From Cytophagales bacterium CG12_big_fil_rev_8_21_14_0_65_40_12 (GTDB taxonomy: Bacteria > Bacteroidota > Bacteroidia > Cytophagales > Cyclobacteriaceae), in assembly GCA_002786855.1 (NCBI GenBank), contig PCUU01000059.1:17956-81955 (forward strand): a stretch of DNA of 64,000 nucleotides, written 5' to 3'. Under the pieces are notes generated by a model. It searched no databases and was not told where the DNA came from. It was given only the letters and a program-made list of their open reading frames with translations. Below are positions 26,569 through 35,981 of the stretch, piece by piece (within the stretch, counting starts at the first letter, position 1; the number at the start of each line of letters is the position of its first letter). The translations under genes and the position numbers were made by a program.

Positions 26569-27492
26569 ATGGACAATCAATTATTTGCTGGAACAGAAAC
26601 TGCCTATCTTGGAAAGAAGATTGCTGAATTCTATGGTAAATCGTTGGGTTCCATCGAAATGCAAAAATTCAGTGACGGTGAAATGGCACCTTATTACACT
26701 GAATCTGTAAGGGGAAATAGAGTTTTCTTAATCCAATCCACTTTACCTCCTGCCGATAACTTATTTGAGCTTTGTTTAATGATTGATGCAGCAAAAAGGG
26801 CCAGCGCCTACAAGGCAATTGCTGTGATTCCTTACTTCGGCTATGCACGTCAAGACAGAAAGGACAAACCAAGAATTGCCATCGGAGCAAAACTAGTAGC
26901 TAACATTCTTGTAGCTGCGGGTGCTGACCGCGTAATGACATGTGATTTGCACGCAGGGCAAATCCAAGGCTTTTTCGATATTCCAGTAGACCATTTAGAT
27001 GGCGCTGCGGTATTCGTTCCCTACATCCGAAAACTTAATTTAGACAACTTGCTTTTTGCTTCTCCAGATGTTGGGGGTGTAAAGAGAACAAGGGCCTTCG
27101 CCCAGCATTTCAATGCAGAAATGGTTGTCATTGATAAACACCGTAACAAACCAAATGAAGTTGCCGAAATGCGAATCATTGGTAATGTTGAAGGCAAAAA
27201 CGTAATTCTAGTAGATGACCTTGTGGACACTGCTGGAACAATTTGTAAAGCAGCTCAGGTGATTTTAGACCAAGGAGCACTTTCTGTAAGAGCATTTTGT
27301 ACGCATGCCGTATTGTCTGGCAATGCTTACGATAATATCAATAACTCCGCGCTTGAAGAATTGGTAGTTTCTGACACCATTCCACTAAGACAAGAGTCAA
27401 GTAAAATCAAGGTTTTGACCGTTGCCGAGCTATTTGCTAAGGCAATTACCAGCATTACCAATGATGGTTCGATCAGTAAATTATTTATTTAA
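26569..27492 (+). CDS. prs: Ribose-phosphate pyrophosphokinase (PRPP synthetase)
   Basis: A 307-residue cytoplasmic enzyme making PRPP from ribose 5-phosphate and ATP for nucleotide, histidine and tryptophan synthesis. Visible motifs are KFSDGE near the N-terminus, YFGYARQDRKDKPR (flexible ATP-binding loop), the metal site CDLHAGQIQGFF, and the PRPP loop VDDLVDTAGTI near residue 213. A -7 box TACTTTTG at 26527-26534 precedes the ATG by 34 bases, with no clear -33 box. rplY follows 12 bases later, so the two form an operon ending at the terminator at 28132. Confidence 0.97.
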   Translation: MDNQLFAGTETAYLGKKIAEFYGKSLGSIEMQKFSDGEMAPYYTESVRGNRVFLIQSTLPPADNLFELCLMIDAAKRASAYKAIAVIPYFGYARQDRKDKPRIAIGAKLVANILVAAGADRVMTCDLHAGQIQGFFDIPVDHLDGAAVFVPYIRKLNLDNLLFASPDVGGVKRTRAFAQHFNAEMVVIDKHRNKPNEVAEMRIIGNVEGKNVILVDDLVDTAGTICKAAQVILDQGALSVRAFCTHAVLSGNAYDNINNSALEELVVSDTIPLRQESSKIKVLTVAELFAKAITSITNDGSISKLFI

Positions 27493-27504
27493 CAATTATA
27501 TATT

Positions 27505-28110
27505 ATGAGAAGAGTAGAGATTATAGGGTTTAAAAGAGCAAATCTCGGTAAGACTGAGTCCAAGGCCATTAGGCTTAGAGGCGATGTTCCATGTGTTCTT
27601 TATGGAGGTGATAGCCAAGTGCATTTTTACGCACCAGCAATCCAGTTCCGTGATGTGCTTTACACACCAGAACCATGTTTCGTTGACTTGAATATCGAAG
27701 GCGATCTGTACCAAGCCATCGTTCAGGATTCACAATATCATCCAGTAAACGAAATGCTTTTACACGTAGATTTCTTACAACTATTCACTGGCAAAACCAT
27801 TAAAATGGAAATCCCAGTAGTAATGGAAGGAACATCTCCAGGAGTAAAAAGTGGTGGTGCTTTAGTAGTTAAAAAGCCAAAATTATTGGTGAAGGCGCTT
27901 CCAAAGAACATGCCTGCATCCATCTCAATCGACATTTCTAAACTAAAATTAGGTAAGTCGACCAAAGTAGGTGCTTTAACACCATCTGATTACGAAATCA
28001 TGACAAGTCCGCTTGTCACCATTGCTTCAGTGGCCATCCCAAGAGCACTAAGAGGTACCGCAGCAATGAATGAAGAAGAAGAGGAAGAAACTCCAGCAGC
28101 AGCTGAGTAA
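27505..28110 (+). CDS. rplY: 50S ribosomal protein L25/general stress protein Ctc
   Basis: A 201-residue long-form L25 (CTC/TL5 type). The N-terminal 5S-rRNA-binding domain includes RGDVPCVLYGGD, and the C-terminal beta domain includes HVDFLQL and GVKSGGALVV. The protein ends in an acidic Glu/Ala tail. It binds 5S rRNA in the large subunit. It is co-directional with prs (12-base gap) and upstream of pth, a gene order common in bacteria. Confidence 0.96.
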   Translation: MRRVEIIGFKRANLGKTESKAIRLRGDVPCVLYGGDSQVHFYAPAIQFRDVLYTPEPCFVDLNIEGDLYQAIVQDSQYHPVNEMLLHVDFLQLFTGKTIKMEIPVVMEGTSPGVKSGGALVVKKPKLLVKALPKNMPASISIDISKLKLGKSTKVGALTPSDYEIMTSPLVTIASVAIPRALRGTAAMNEEEEEETPAAAE

Positions 28111-28131
28111 TCTTTTTCGATTGTATAAGTT

Positions 28132-28160
28132 AAAATCCTGCCTTTTGGGCAGGATTTTTT
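28132..28160 (+). terminator. Intrinsic terminator of prs-rplY
   Basis: AAAATCCTGCC and GGCAGGATTTT pair around a short TTTTG loop and run into a T tract. It lies 22 bases after the rplY stop. Confidence 0.9.
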
Positions 28161-28199
28161 ATTTACACCGCTGTATATTACAAGCCAAAAGAGCGCTCA

Positions 28200-28760
28200 A
28201 TGAAATACCTTATTGTAGGGTTAGGGAATATTGGCCCTGAATATGAAATCACCAGGCATAATATTGGATTCCTAACATTAGATAGGCTGGCCGACAAAAA
28301 AGACCTCACTTTTGAAATGAGCAGATTGGCCTATCATACTGAACTTAAGTTTAAGGGCAGAAGCATCCATCTGATAAAGCCTACCACCTACATGAACCTG
28401 AGTGGCAAAGCCGTCAAATTTTGGATGCAAGAACTTAAGATCCCAATTGAGAACATTTTAGTGATTGTAGATGACCTTGCCATCCCATTTTCAAAGTTAA
28501 GGATGCGTGCCAAAGGATCGAGTGCTGGCCATAATGGGCTTAAGAACATAGAGGAACAATTGGGCACGCAGAACTACGCAAGGCTCAAATATGGCATTGG
28601 TGATGACTTTTCGAAAGGCCAACAAGTAAATTATGTTTTGAGTCCTTTCAACAAGAAGGAATTTGAAGAACTCCCCTTTGGAATGGACAAAGCAATAGAT
28701 ATGATCTTATCTTTCTGTTCCTTAGGTATCGCTCAAACCATGACACAGTATAACGACTAA
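28200..28760 (+). CDS. pth: Peptidyl-tRNA hydrolase
   Basis: A 186-residue enzyme that frees tRNA from prematurely released peptidyl-tRNA. The family signatures are [18 protein letters not shown] at the N-terminus (with the catalytic His), the Asn of TYMNLSG, and the Asp-rich [24 protein letters not shown] near residues 95-120. The length is standard. It is followed 17 bases later by the small thiamine-binding-type gene on the same strand. Confidence 0.97.
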   Translation: MKYLIVGLGNIGPEYEITRHNIGFLTLDRLADKKDLTFEMSRLAYHTELKFKGRSIHLIKPTTYMNLSGKAVKFWMQELKIPIENILVIVDDLAIPFSKLRMRAKGSSAGHNGLKNIEEQLGTQNYARLKYGIGDDFSKGQQVNYVLSPFNKKEFEELPFGMDKAIDMILSFCSLGIAQTMTQYND

Positions 28761-28777
28761 GCCTAAAAACAATCGAT

Positions 28778-29068
28778 ATGACTTATAAAATCAATTTAGG
28801 CCTACAGATTTTGCCAATTGCAGAATCTACTCGTTGCTATCAAATTATTGATCAATGCATTAATATGGTTCAAAACTCTGGCATACAATACCAAGTCACT
28901 GCCTTTGAAACTATACTAGAAGGCACTTATGTAGAAGTAATGGACTTAGTCTCTAAAATCCACGACTTTAGCCTGACACAAACAGAAGAATTGGTGATCA
29001 ATATCAGAATGCATTCAAAGGCAAACAGCGATGTACATGCCATTGATAAAACCAAGAAATTCAGTTGA
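28778..29068 (+). CDS. Thiamine-binding/MTH1187-YkoF-like small protein
   Basis: A 96-residue cytoplasmic protein of the thiamine-binding (former DUF77/MTH1187) family. It has the strand LGLQILPI, the helix CYQIIDQCINMVQNSG, and the signature YQVTAFETILEGTYVEVMDLV, then ELVINIRMHSK. The family folds as a ferredoxin-like dimer or tetramer, and some members bind thiamine or its pyrimidine moiety. No thiamine genes or TPP riboswitch are visible here, so the ligand is uncertain. Probably co-transcribed with pth. Confidence 0.82.
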   Translation: MTYKINLGLQILPIAESTRCYQIIDQCINMVQNSGIQYQVTAFETILEGTYVEVMDLVSKIHDFSLTQTEELVINIRMHSKANSDVHAIDKTKKFS

Positions 29069-29146
29069 TCTGATCAATTGACCATACCGATAATATTATT
29101 TACATTATTACCATCTACTTATCTTTACAGAGTTAATTATAACCAC

Positions 29147-29491
29147 ATGAGAGAATCAGAAATTAAGCTTAGAGTTGTTCTAGACGATGAAAATATACCC
29201 GAACAAATTTTCTGGGATGCCACTGAAAAAGAGAGAAAAGGCGAAGAAGAGACAAAATCTATAAGCCTAAATATTTGGGATCATCAAAACCAAAATACCT
29301 TAAGAATCGATCTTTGGGGGAAAGAAATGCCGATTGACGAAATGAAAAGGTTCTATGTAGATTGCCTTGGTGGCCTTGCTCAAAGCATACTCAATGCTAC
29401 AGGAGATGAATTCATGTCGACCGCAATGAACAGACTCTGCGATAAATTGGTAAAACACCTAGAAGAAGAGCATAAAAACAATCAAGGCTAG
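29147..29491 (+). CDS. gldC: Gliding motility protein GldC
   Basis: About 114 residues. The frame is open from 29078, but the first 23 codons are hydrophobic and unlike GldC. The ATG at 29147 (MRESEIKLRVVLDDENIPE) fits the family start. The sequence IFWDATEKE, SISLNIWDHQNQNTLRIDLWGKEMPIDEMKRFY and DCLGGLAQSIL matches GldC, a small soluble protein associated with gliding/type IX secretion in Bacteroidota. No other gld gene is adjacent. It marks the lineage and does not prove that the organism glides. Confidence 0.9.
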   Translation: MRESEIKLRVVLDDENIPEQIFWDATEKERKGEEETKSISLNIWDHQNQNTLRIDLWGKEMPIDEMKRFYVDCLGGLAQSILNATGDEFMSTAMNRLCDKLVKHLEEEHKNNQG

Positions 29492-29566
29492 ACTCAGTTT
29501 CGTTGATGATTAGCTTTCAACTAAGTTAATTTAGTATGCATGACGAATATTTTTTCTGTCAAAGCC

Positions 29567-29597
29567 TTTATTAAGTTGCAAAACATTGTATTTTTGA
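29567..29597 (+). promoter_or_regulatory. Likely promoter of the TonB receptor operon
   Basis: TATTTTTG at 29590-29597 fits the -7 box. TTTA at 29567-29570, 19 bases upstream, is one mismatch from the -33 TTTG. A 72-base leader separates it from the ATG at 29670. Confidence 0.5.
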
Positions 29598-29669
29598 AAT
29601 ACTCTTAACTTTTACAATCTATTTATTTTAAACACCCAAATTTAATTTGTCCCAAAAACTCAGACTACG

Positions 29670-32483
29670 ATGATGAATATCAAGAGAATTTTGAAGGGAA
29701 TGGCATTTGTGTTTCTGATCATGCAAACGATTACATTGCATGGACAATCGCAGGTTTCAATCTCTGGCCGGGTTGTCGATGCAGCTTCCGGTGAAAGCCT
29801 ACCAGGCGTAAACATTAGGGTTAAAGATAAGGTAGTTGGAACCATTACCACGGCCAAAGGCGATTTTAGCCTCAAGGTAAATCAGGAGCTTCCACTCACC
29901 TTGGTTTTCTCTTATGTTGGATATACACCTCAAGAAATCACAATTAATGAGGGCTCTGTTGCCAACTTAGAAATTAGAATGGAAGAGCAAGTGCTGTTCG
30001 GTCAGGAAGTAGTAGTTTCTGCTTCAAGAATTGAGGAAAGTATCTTGCAGTCTCCTGTCTCTATTGAAAAGATGGATATTTTGGACATTCAAAATACCGC
30101 TGCAGCTTCCTTTTATGAAGGACTTGCTACTTTGAAAGGTGTTGACTTTAGTACTCAGAGTTTGACTTTTAAGTCAATTAACACTCGAGGTTTTGGTGCC
30201 AATGGTAACACAAGGTTCGTTCAGCTTATTGATGGAATCGATAACCAAGCGCCAGGGCTTAACTTCGCAGTAGGTAACATTGTCGGTATCAATGATTTGG
30301 ACCTAGAATCTGCCGAATTGATTCCTGGAGCAGCTTCTGCTCTTTACGGACCAAATGCCATCAACGGTATTTTGCTATTGACTTCTAAAAATCCATTCGA
30401 ATACCAAGGACTTAGTGTTTATGCCAAAACTGGTGTTAATCATGTAGACGAAAGAGACGACAACATGTCTATTTACCAAGATTATGGTTTTAGATATGCC
30501 AAAGCATTTGACAATAAACTGGCCTTTAAAGTAACTGCCTCTTATTTGAAAGCGAATGATTTTAGAGGCGTTGATACCAGAGACCAAGGTTTGGCCACAG
30601 CTGGTGTAGTAGAAAGAGGAGCAACTGAAAGAGGTGGCAACCGATTCTACGATGGAGTCAATACTTATGGTGATTTTGGAATCACCGTTGGGGCCATAGC
30701 CGATGGGGCAATTGCTGGTGGAAACACTTCATTGATTCCCATAAGAACACTATTGCCAGACGGCCAAGCTGGATTCTTCACTCCTACTGGGTTTAGCGAA
30801 GCTTCTTTCGTTGACAATACAACAGAAAGTATCAAAATCGGTGGTGCACTTCACTACAGAATTAACGATAACCTAGAGATTTTCGGACAAGTGAATTATG
30901 GTTCAGGTAGTACAGTTTATACTGCCAATGATAGGTTCATATTAGACAATTTCAGCATCACCACAGGAAAATTAGAATTGAAAGGCTCTAATTTCTATGT
31001 AAGGGCTTACACCACACAAGAAAACTCTGGCGATAGTTATGCGGCCAATACCTTGGCTTCTTTGATCAATCAGCAGACCTATCTTGCGCCTTACTTAGGA
31101 ACATTTGCAGGCGCGAGATTATCTGGTGCAACCATTGACCAATCTCATGCTGCTGCTCGCGCTGCTGCTGATGCTGCCCAACCGCAACCAGGTAGCGATG
31201 CCTTCAATACCTTAGCCCAAACGATAAGATCAACACCTATTTCTCAAGGAGGAGCTTTATTCTTAGATAAATCAGATTTGTATCATGTAGAAGGAAGCTG
31301 GGATTTGAGCGAGCAAATTGATTTCGCGGATGTGGTAGTTGGTGCCAACTTCAGACAATATAGCCTCAACTCTGGGGGAACGCTTTTCGCACTTGAAAAC
31401 AATGGTGATGAAGTTAGCTATTCAGAATACGGAGCTTACTTACAGGCTTCAAAAAGCCTGGCCAACGACAATCTCAAATTGCAAGGTTCTGTTCGTTACG
31501 ATAAAAACGAATTCTTTAAAGGTCAACTTTCACCAAGAATTTCGGCTGTAGGTACGCTGGGAGGAAATCACAACATCAGAGGTTCATTCCAAAGAGGTTT
31601 TAGAATCCCGACTACTCAGGACCAATTCATTGACTTGGACGTTGTGACCAGAAGATTAATTGGTAGCAACGACTTATTGGTGAATCGTTATAATTTCCTA
31701 ACCAACACTGTCTATTCAACTGCCAGCGTAAGTGCTGCAAGAGCTGCGGGTGATCCGTCACTGCTACAAATCGAAACTAGGGTTGGAAATGAATTTAAGA
31801 CTGAAAAAGTAAACACTTTCGAAGTAGGCTATAAAGGTCTTTTTGCGAATGGTAAGCTTTTAGTAGATGCTTATTATTACTACAGCATTTACAATGACTT
31901 TATTGCAGAAATTGACTTTACTCAGGCAGTTCCAAATGGTTTAACTAACCCTAACCCAGATGCTAATTCTCCTGCTCAGCGTCAAGCCATTGTGAATGGA
32001 TCTGTAAGAACACAACGTTACGGCTTCGATATCAACACTGACGGTAATGTTGAATCTCAAGGTTGGGCACTTCAATTAGATTACCAAATCGGTAACGGTT
32101 TTGAAATTGGAGGTAACGTTGCTTACAATGAGTTAATTTCTCAAGATGACTTGTTAGCGCAAGGTTTCCAAGCGAGCTACAACACGCCTAAATACAGATA
32201 CAACCTGAAGTTTGCCAATCGTAAGTTGACCAAAAAACTAGGTTTCAATGTCACTTATAGATGGCAGCAAGCCTTCTTGTGGGAATCTTCTTTCGGAACA
32301 GGTGTGATTCCAGAATTTGGAACACTTGATGCTCAAATCAGTTACAGAATCCCAGAATGGAAATCAATTGTGAAATTAGGTGCAAGTAATCTTTTGAATG
32401 AAAGATATACCACCTCATTTGGTAACCCTTCGCTAGGAGGAATCTACTACGTACAAATCACGTTTGATGAATTCTTTAAATAA
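29670..32483 (+). CDS. TonB-dependent outer-membrane receptor
   Basis: A 937-residue outer-membrane protein: signal peptide (about 1-26), a carboxypeptidase-regulatory-like domain (SISGRVVDAASGESLPGVNIRV, about 28-110), a plug domain (VVVSASRIEESILQSPVSIE, ending at SALYGPNAINGILLL near residue 235), then a long beta-barrel ending in the outer-membrane motif with terminal Phe (ITFDEFFK). The substrate cannot be read from sequence. It is not an obvious SusC, and no SusD partner follows. The next gene, 6 bases downstream, encodes an SGNH-hydrolase lipoprotein, suggesting joint handling of a lipid- or ester-containing compound. Confidence 0.93.
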   Translation: MMNIKRILKGMAFVFLIMQTITLHGQSQVSISGRVVDAASGESLPGVNIRVKDKVVGTITTAKGDFSLKVNQELPLTLVFSYVGYTPQEITINEGSVANLEIRMEEQVLFGQEVVVSASRIEESILQSPVSIEKMDILDIQNTAAASFYEGLATLKGVDFSTQSLTFKSINTRGFGANGNTRFVQLIDGIDNQAPGLNFAVGNIVGINDLDLESAELIPGAASALYGPNAINGILLLTSKNPFEYQGLSVYAKTGVNHVDERDDNMSIYQDYGFRYAKAFDNKLAFKVTASYLKANDFRGVDTRDQGLATAGVVERGATERGGNRFYDGVNTYGDFGITVGAIADGAIAGGNTSLIPIRTLLPDGQAGFFTPTGFSEASFVDNTTESIKIGGALHYRINDNLEIFGQVNYGSGSTVYTANDRFILDNFSITTGKLELKGSNFYVRAYTTQENSGDSYAANTLASLINQQTYLAPYLGTFAGARLSGATIDQSHAAARAAADAAQPQPGSDAFNTLAQTIRSTPISQGGALFLDKSDLYHVEGSWDLSEQIDFADVVVGANFRQYSLNSGGTLFALENNGDEVSYSEYGAYLQASKSLANDNLKLQGSVRYDKNEFFKGQLSPRISAVGTLGGNHNIRGSFQRGFRIPTTQDQFIDLDVVTRRLIGSNDLLVNRYNFLTNTVYSTASVSAARAAGDPSLLQIETRVGNEFKTEKVNTFEVGYKGLFANGKLLVDAYYYYSIYNDFIAEIDFTQAVPNGLTNPNPDANSPAQRQAIVNGSVRTQRYGFDINTDGNVESQGWALQLDYQIGNGFEIGGNVAYNELISQDDLLAQGFQASYNTPKYRYNLKFANRKLTKKLGFNVTYRWQQAFLWESSFGTGVIPEFGTLDAQISYRIPEWKSIVKLGASNLLNERYTTSFGNPSLGGIYYVQITFDEFFK

Positions 32484-32489
32484 ATCGAC

Positions 32490-34106
32490 ATGACCATGAA
32501 AAAATTTAAAATATACTTCTTAGCGTTCTTGGCCTCAGCCATAATGTTCACTTCTTGTGATGAAGATGACGTGTTGATCGACCAAAGAAAAGCTGACAAT
32601 CCGCTACCAGATACTTCTGTTACTGGTGACCCAGGTACAGCAAATCTTTCGAAATACGTGAGTATTGGCAATTCGCTTACTGCTGGTTTTATGGATGGCG
32701 CTCTTTATACCAATGGACAGGCCAATTCATTCCCTAACATGCTGGCTGCTCAATTCCAGGTTTCAGGCGTTGGAGGCGGTGCATTCAACCAACCAGACAT
32801 CAATTCAGCGAATGGATACTCAGGAATGGGTCCTAACAATACCATCTTAGGTAGATTGGTATTAGACCTTTCCATTCCAGGCCCAGTACCCACCCAAGGT
32901 GAATTACCAACTGCCTATACAGGCAATAAAGCAGCATTGAACAACTTTGGTGTTCCGGGTATGCGTTTAGTCGATATTGCCGATGCTAGTTTCGCAGGAC
33001 GAAATCCACTTTTCGCTCGCTTTGCTTCAGCTCCAGGCACTAAATCGGTGCTAGAAGAAGTATTAACAGCACAGCCGACTTTCTACACTTTCTGGTTGGG
33101 CAATAACGATGTATTGGGATATGCTGCCGGTGGTGGTGTGGACGATGCTTTAATCACTTCTAACGGAAATTTCCAAAACGCTTTGGTCACCTCTTTGGGT
33201 GCGATGACGCAAGCAGGCGCTAAAGGAATCGTGCTATCTCTTCCTCCTATCGTTTTAACTCCTTACTTTAGGGCCGTTAGATGGAATGCACTACCTCTAA
33301 ATGCTGCTCAAGTAAGCCAATTGAATCCAGCTTTTGCAGGCTTAAACCAAGTTTTAGATGGACTTGCCGCAAATCAATTGATTAGCGCTGCGGAAGCTGC
33401 TAAAAGAAAAGTAGTTTATCAAGTAGGTACCAACCCGATTCTAATGTTTGATAAAGACTTGGAGGATTTGGGGCCTAAATTTGATATTCTTGTAGCCGTT
33501 CAAGCAATTACACCAGCACAAAGAGCTGCCATAGAACCTTACAGACAATCAAGACCTGCTACTTCTAGCGACCTTCCAACCTTCCTTGCAGCTAGCGAAA
33601 TTGGTAGAGTGATTGGAGGCAATGCTAGTTTGCTTTCAGGAATTTCAGTGCCAATTGGCGATAGATTTGTTCTCTCTGCAAACGAAGTGGTGAAAACCGT
33701 TACGGCAAGAGCTACTTATAATGGTATCATTAAAGGGGTAGTAGATCAAATTAACTCTCAAGCGGCTGGTGCAATTACCATTGTGGATGTGCAGCCTACG
33801 TTTGCTGATTTGTTCGGCTTAACTCCTGCGCTAGCACAACAACTGGCCCTAGGATTAGGCTTAGATGCTGGTGCTGCCGCGGCTTCTCAGGCAAGAGCCG
33901 ATGGAACTTTAGGAATAAGTATAGAAGGCAAAACCCTTGCTCCAGACTTTGGCCCTAATGGTGTGTTCTCTGTGGATGGTATCCATCCAAATCCAAGAGG
34001 CAGCGCTATTATTGCCAATCTAATCATTGAAAAAATGAATGCTACTTACGGTTCAACCATCCCAACAGTTGGTGTTTTAGCGAAACGTGGTATATTAGTC
34101 AATTAA
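32490..34106 (+). CDS. SGNH/GDSL-hydrolase lipoprotein
   Basis: About 538 residues (ATG at 32490; ATG at 32496 is equally possible). Signal with lipobox TSCD near residue 23. The SGNH blocks are visible: SIGNSLTAGF near residue 58 (nucleophile Ser), GNNDVLGYA near residue 205, and DGIHPNPRG near residue 505 (catalytic Asp-His). The block I form GNSL replaces the classical GDSL. At 538 residues it is longer than most SGNH esterases, with a helical Ala-rich insertion in the middle. Predicted to be an outer-membrane or surface esterase/lipase working with the TonB receptor encoded upstream. Transcription ends at the terminator at 34133. Confidence 0.85.
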   Translation: MTMKKFKIYFLAFLASAIMFTSCDEDDVLIDQRKADNPLPDTSVTGDPGTANLSKYVSIGNSLTAGFMDGALYTNGQANSFPNMLAAQFQVSGVGGGAFNQPDINSANGYSGMGPNNTILGRLVLDLSIPGPVPTQGELPTAYTGNKAALNNFGVPGMRLVDIADASFAGRNPLFARFASAPGTKSVLEEVLTAQPTFYTFWLGNNDVLGYAAGGGVDDALITSNGNFQNALVTSLGAMTQAGAKGIVLSLPPIVLTPYFRAVRWNALPLNAAQVSQLNPAFAGLNQVLDGLAANQLISAAEAAKRKVVYQVGTNPILMFDKDLEDLGPKFDILVAVQAITPAQRAAIEPYRQSRPATSSDLPTFLAASEIGRVIGGNASLLSGISVPIGDRFVLSANEVVKTVTARATYNGIIKGVVDQINSQAAGAITIVDVQPTFADLFGLTPALAQQLALGLGLDAGAAAASQARADGTLGISIEGKTLAPDFGPNGVFSVDGIHPNPRGSAIIANLIIEKMNATYGSTIPTVGVLAKRGILVN

Positions 34107-34132
34107 ATTTTTCCTTTTCAACCAAAACTAAA

Positions 34133-34163
34133 AGAGCGGGAAGTGATTCTCGCTCTTTTTTTA
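34133..34163 (+). terminator. Intrinsic terminator of the TonB receptor/SGNH operon
   Basis: AGAGCGGGAA and TTCTCGCTCT form a 10-base-pair stem with one G-U pair and a GTGA loop, then a run of T. Confidence 0.88.
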
Positions 34164-34197
34164 TGCCTACTACTTTAAATCTTCCTCATAAAAATAG

Positions 34198-34224
34198 TGC
34201 CCAGAAGACGTATTCTTCTGGGCA
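34198..34224 (-). terminator. Orphan terminator-like hairpin (minus strand)
   Basis: A perfect 11-base-pair stem (TGCCCAGAAGA / TCTTCTGGGCA) with a CGTAT loop. Read on the minus strand it is followed by CTATTTTTA, so it would terminate a leftward transcript. No protein gene on the minus strand ends here. The rest of the 394-base gap (34107-34500) shows no coding frame, only A/T-rich sequence and the -7 box of kdsB at 34475-34482. Confidence 0.55.
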
Positions 34225-34500
34225 CACCTCAACCAAATAGATAAATAACCATCAACTTCACAATCCAACAAGATCTTTATTTATAATCTTCAAACTCAGT
34301 ATTGCAAAGGAGTCACCAAAAAGAGGATTTGATTTTAAGTTACTGAATACCAGTATATTAATTAAATTTTAGGCGATAAATGGGTCCTTCAATTGATCCA
34401 TGTATAGAATTTAATCCCACAATGGGAATCAATATTGCACGCCCAATACGATAAGCACTTTGAACATTTCTATCTACTTTTGCTGAAAGCCACTGAAAAA

Positions 34501-35247
34501 ATGAAAGCTGTTGCCATGATCCCTGCTCGCTATGCGGCAAGTCGATTTCCAGGAAAACTTATGGCCGATTTAGAGGGAAGATCTGTGATTCTAAGGACCT
34601 ATCAAGCCACGGTTGCCACGCAATTATTTTCAGAAGTCTATGTGGTTACTGACAGTGAAATTATCAAAGCCGAAATCAGGCATCATGGCGGCAAAGTAAT
34701 CATGAGTAGGGAACAGCATGAAAGCGGAAGCGATCGCATTGCCGAAGCCGCTGAAAACATAGATGCCGACATTATCATCAATGTTCAGGGGGATGAGCCC
34801 TTTACTCAGACGGATACTCTTAAAAAACTATTGGAAGTTTTTGAATCCGATACAAAGAAGGAGATTGATTTGGCATCTCCCATGAAACGGATGGTGCTCC
34901 AAGAGCAAATTCAAAATCCTAACAATGTCAAAGTGATTGTGGACCAAAGTGATTTCGCCATTTACTTTTCAAGGTCACCAATCCCCTACCCGAGGAATCA
35001 AGAAATTGAAATCCCTTATTTCAAACATATTGGCATTTATGCCTTCAGAAAAGAAGCGCTGCTGGAATTTAAAAAAACACCCATGACACCCTTAGAATCC
35101 GCGGAGAAAATTGAATGCATCCGCTATTTAGAGACGGGTAAAAAAATCAAGATGGTAGAAATTGAGCATGTCGGAATCTCCATCGATTCGCCAGAAGATC
35201 TTCAAATGGCAAAGGAATATTTGACGACTGTCAACAAAATCAACTAA
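34501..35247 (+). CDS. kdsB: 3-deoxy-manno-octulosonate cytidylyltransferase (CMP-KDO synthetase)
   Basis: A 248-residue enzyme activating KDO with CTP for lipid A-core assembly. The family start [15 protein letters not shown] sits at the N-terminus, followed by the motifs [15 protein letters not shown] and HIGIYAFRK, and the C-terminal [12 protein letters not shown]. The frame extends upstream to 34435, but the ATG at 34501 gives the standard N-terminus, and the extension would cover a -7 box (TACTTTTG, 34475-34482). It is followed 28 bases later by tpx. Its presence confirms a Gram-negative envelope with KDO-containing lipopolysaccharide. Confidence 0.96.
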   Translation: MKAVAMIPARYAASRFPGKLMADLEGRSVILRTYQATVATQLFSEVYVVTDSEIIKAEIRHHGGKVIMSREQHESGSDRIAEAAENIDADIIINVQGDEPFTQTDTLKKLLEVFESDTKKEIDLASPMKRMVLQEQIQNPNNVKVIVDQSDFAIYFSRSPIPYPRNQEIEIPYFKHIGIYAFRKEALLEFKKTPMTPLESAEKIECIRYLETGKKIKMVEIEHVGISIDSPEDLQMAKEYLTTVNKIN

Positions 35248-35275
35248 GTTCAGTTTTAAAAGAAAAAGAAAATTT

Positions 35276-35776
35276 ATGAGCAAAATTACATTAGGAGGCA
35301 ATCCAATCAATACATCAGGCGAACTGCCTAAGGTTGGTGAAAATGCCAAGGCATTTCATCTCACCAAAGTCGATCTATCTCAACTTACCCTAGAGGAGCT
35401 CAAGGGGTCGAAAGTTGTGCTGAATATTTTTCCAAGTGTGGACACTCAGGTTTGCGCTACTTCTGTGAGAAAATTCAACGAGCAAGCCGCAGCGTTGGAA
35501 AACACCAAAGTAGTTTGTGTTTCAAGGGACTTGCCTTTTGCTCAGGCCCGTTTTTGTGGCGCTGAAGGTATCAAAAACGTGATCATGGCGTCAGATTATG
35601 CTTCGGGTCAGTTTGGAAAAGACTATGGATTGGAAATTATCGATCCACCTTTTATGAGCCTTCATTCGCGCGTGATTGTGGTAATTGATGAAAACGGAAA
35701 GATCGTTTATACAGAGCAAGTACCTGAAATAGCCGATGAACCGAATTACGAAAAAGCAATCGCTGCTATCAAATAA
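35276..35776 (+). CDS. tpx: Thiol peroxidase (Tpx-type peroxiredoxin)
   Basis: A 166-residue atypical 2-Cys peroxiredoxin reducing hydrogen peroxide and alkyl hydroperoxides with thioredoxin. The peroxidatic Cys lies in PSVDTQVCATSVRKF near residue 60 and the resolving Cys in FAQARFCGAEG near residue 94. The length is standard. It sits 28 bases after kdsB and is closed by a terminator at 35781. The thioredoxin at 23917 is a possible reductant. Confidence 0.97.
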   Translation: MSKITLGGNPINTSGELPKVGENAKAFHLTKVDLSQLTLEELKGSKVVLNIFPSVDTQVCATSVRKFNEQAAALENTKVVCVSRDLPFAQARFCGAEGIKNVIMASDYASGQFGKDYGLEIIDPPFMSLHSRVIVVIDENGKIVYTEQVPEIADEPNYEKAIAAIK

Positions 35777-35780
35777 TTGA

Positions 35781-35805
35781 AAGTCCTCCAAAGAGGACTT
35801 TTTTT
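35781..35805 (+). terminator. Intrinsic terminator of kdsB-tpx
   Basis: AAGTCCTC / GAGGACTT stem of 8 base pairs with a CAAA loop, overlapping a T-run of seven, 5 bases after the tpx stop. Confidence 0.9.
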
Positions 35806-35981
35806 ACCCTCTTCTTCTACGAGAAAAAGCCAAAGCGCTGTGCTTCACGATAAGCTAAAAGACAGCGTGACTGCATTCGTATCGCTCATCCCAAGCTTTA
35901 TCTATTCAATCTTACCAATAACATTTTATCAAGATGGTATTTAGGTTTAATTTCTTAGTTTAAAGCATTGAAACGCGAATT

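Noticed and set aside
28778..29068. TPP riboswitch or thiamine operon near the thiamine-binding-type gene
   Set aside because: The gap before it is only 17 bases, and no thiamine biosynthesis or transport gene is adjacent.
29078..29146. N-terminal extension (possible signal peptide) of GldC
   Set aside because: GldC is a small soluble protein that begins at the MRESE sequence. The hydrophobic extension is most likely untranslated.
34435..34500. N-terminal extension of KdsB
   Set aside because: The conserved family start begins at 34501, and the extension would overlap a promoter -7 box.
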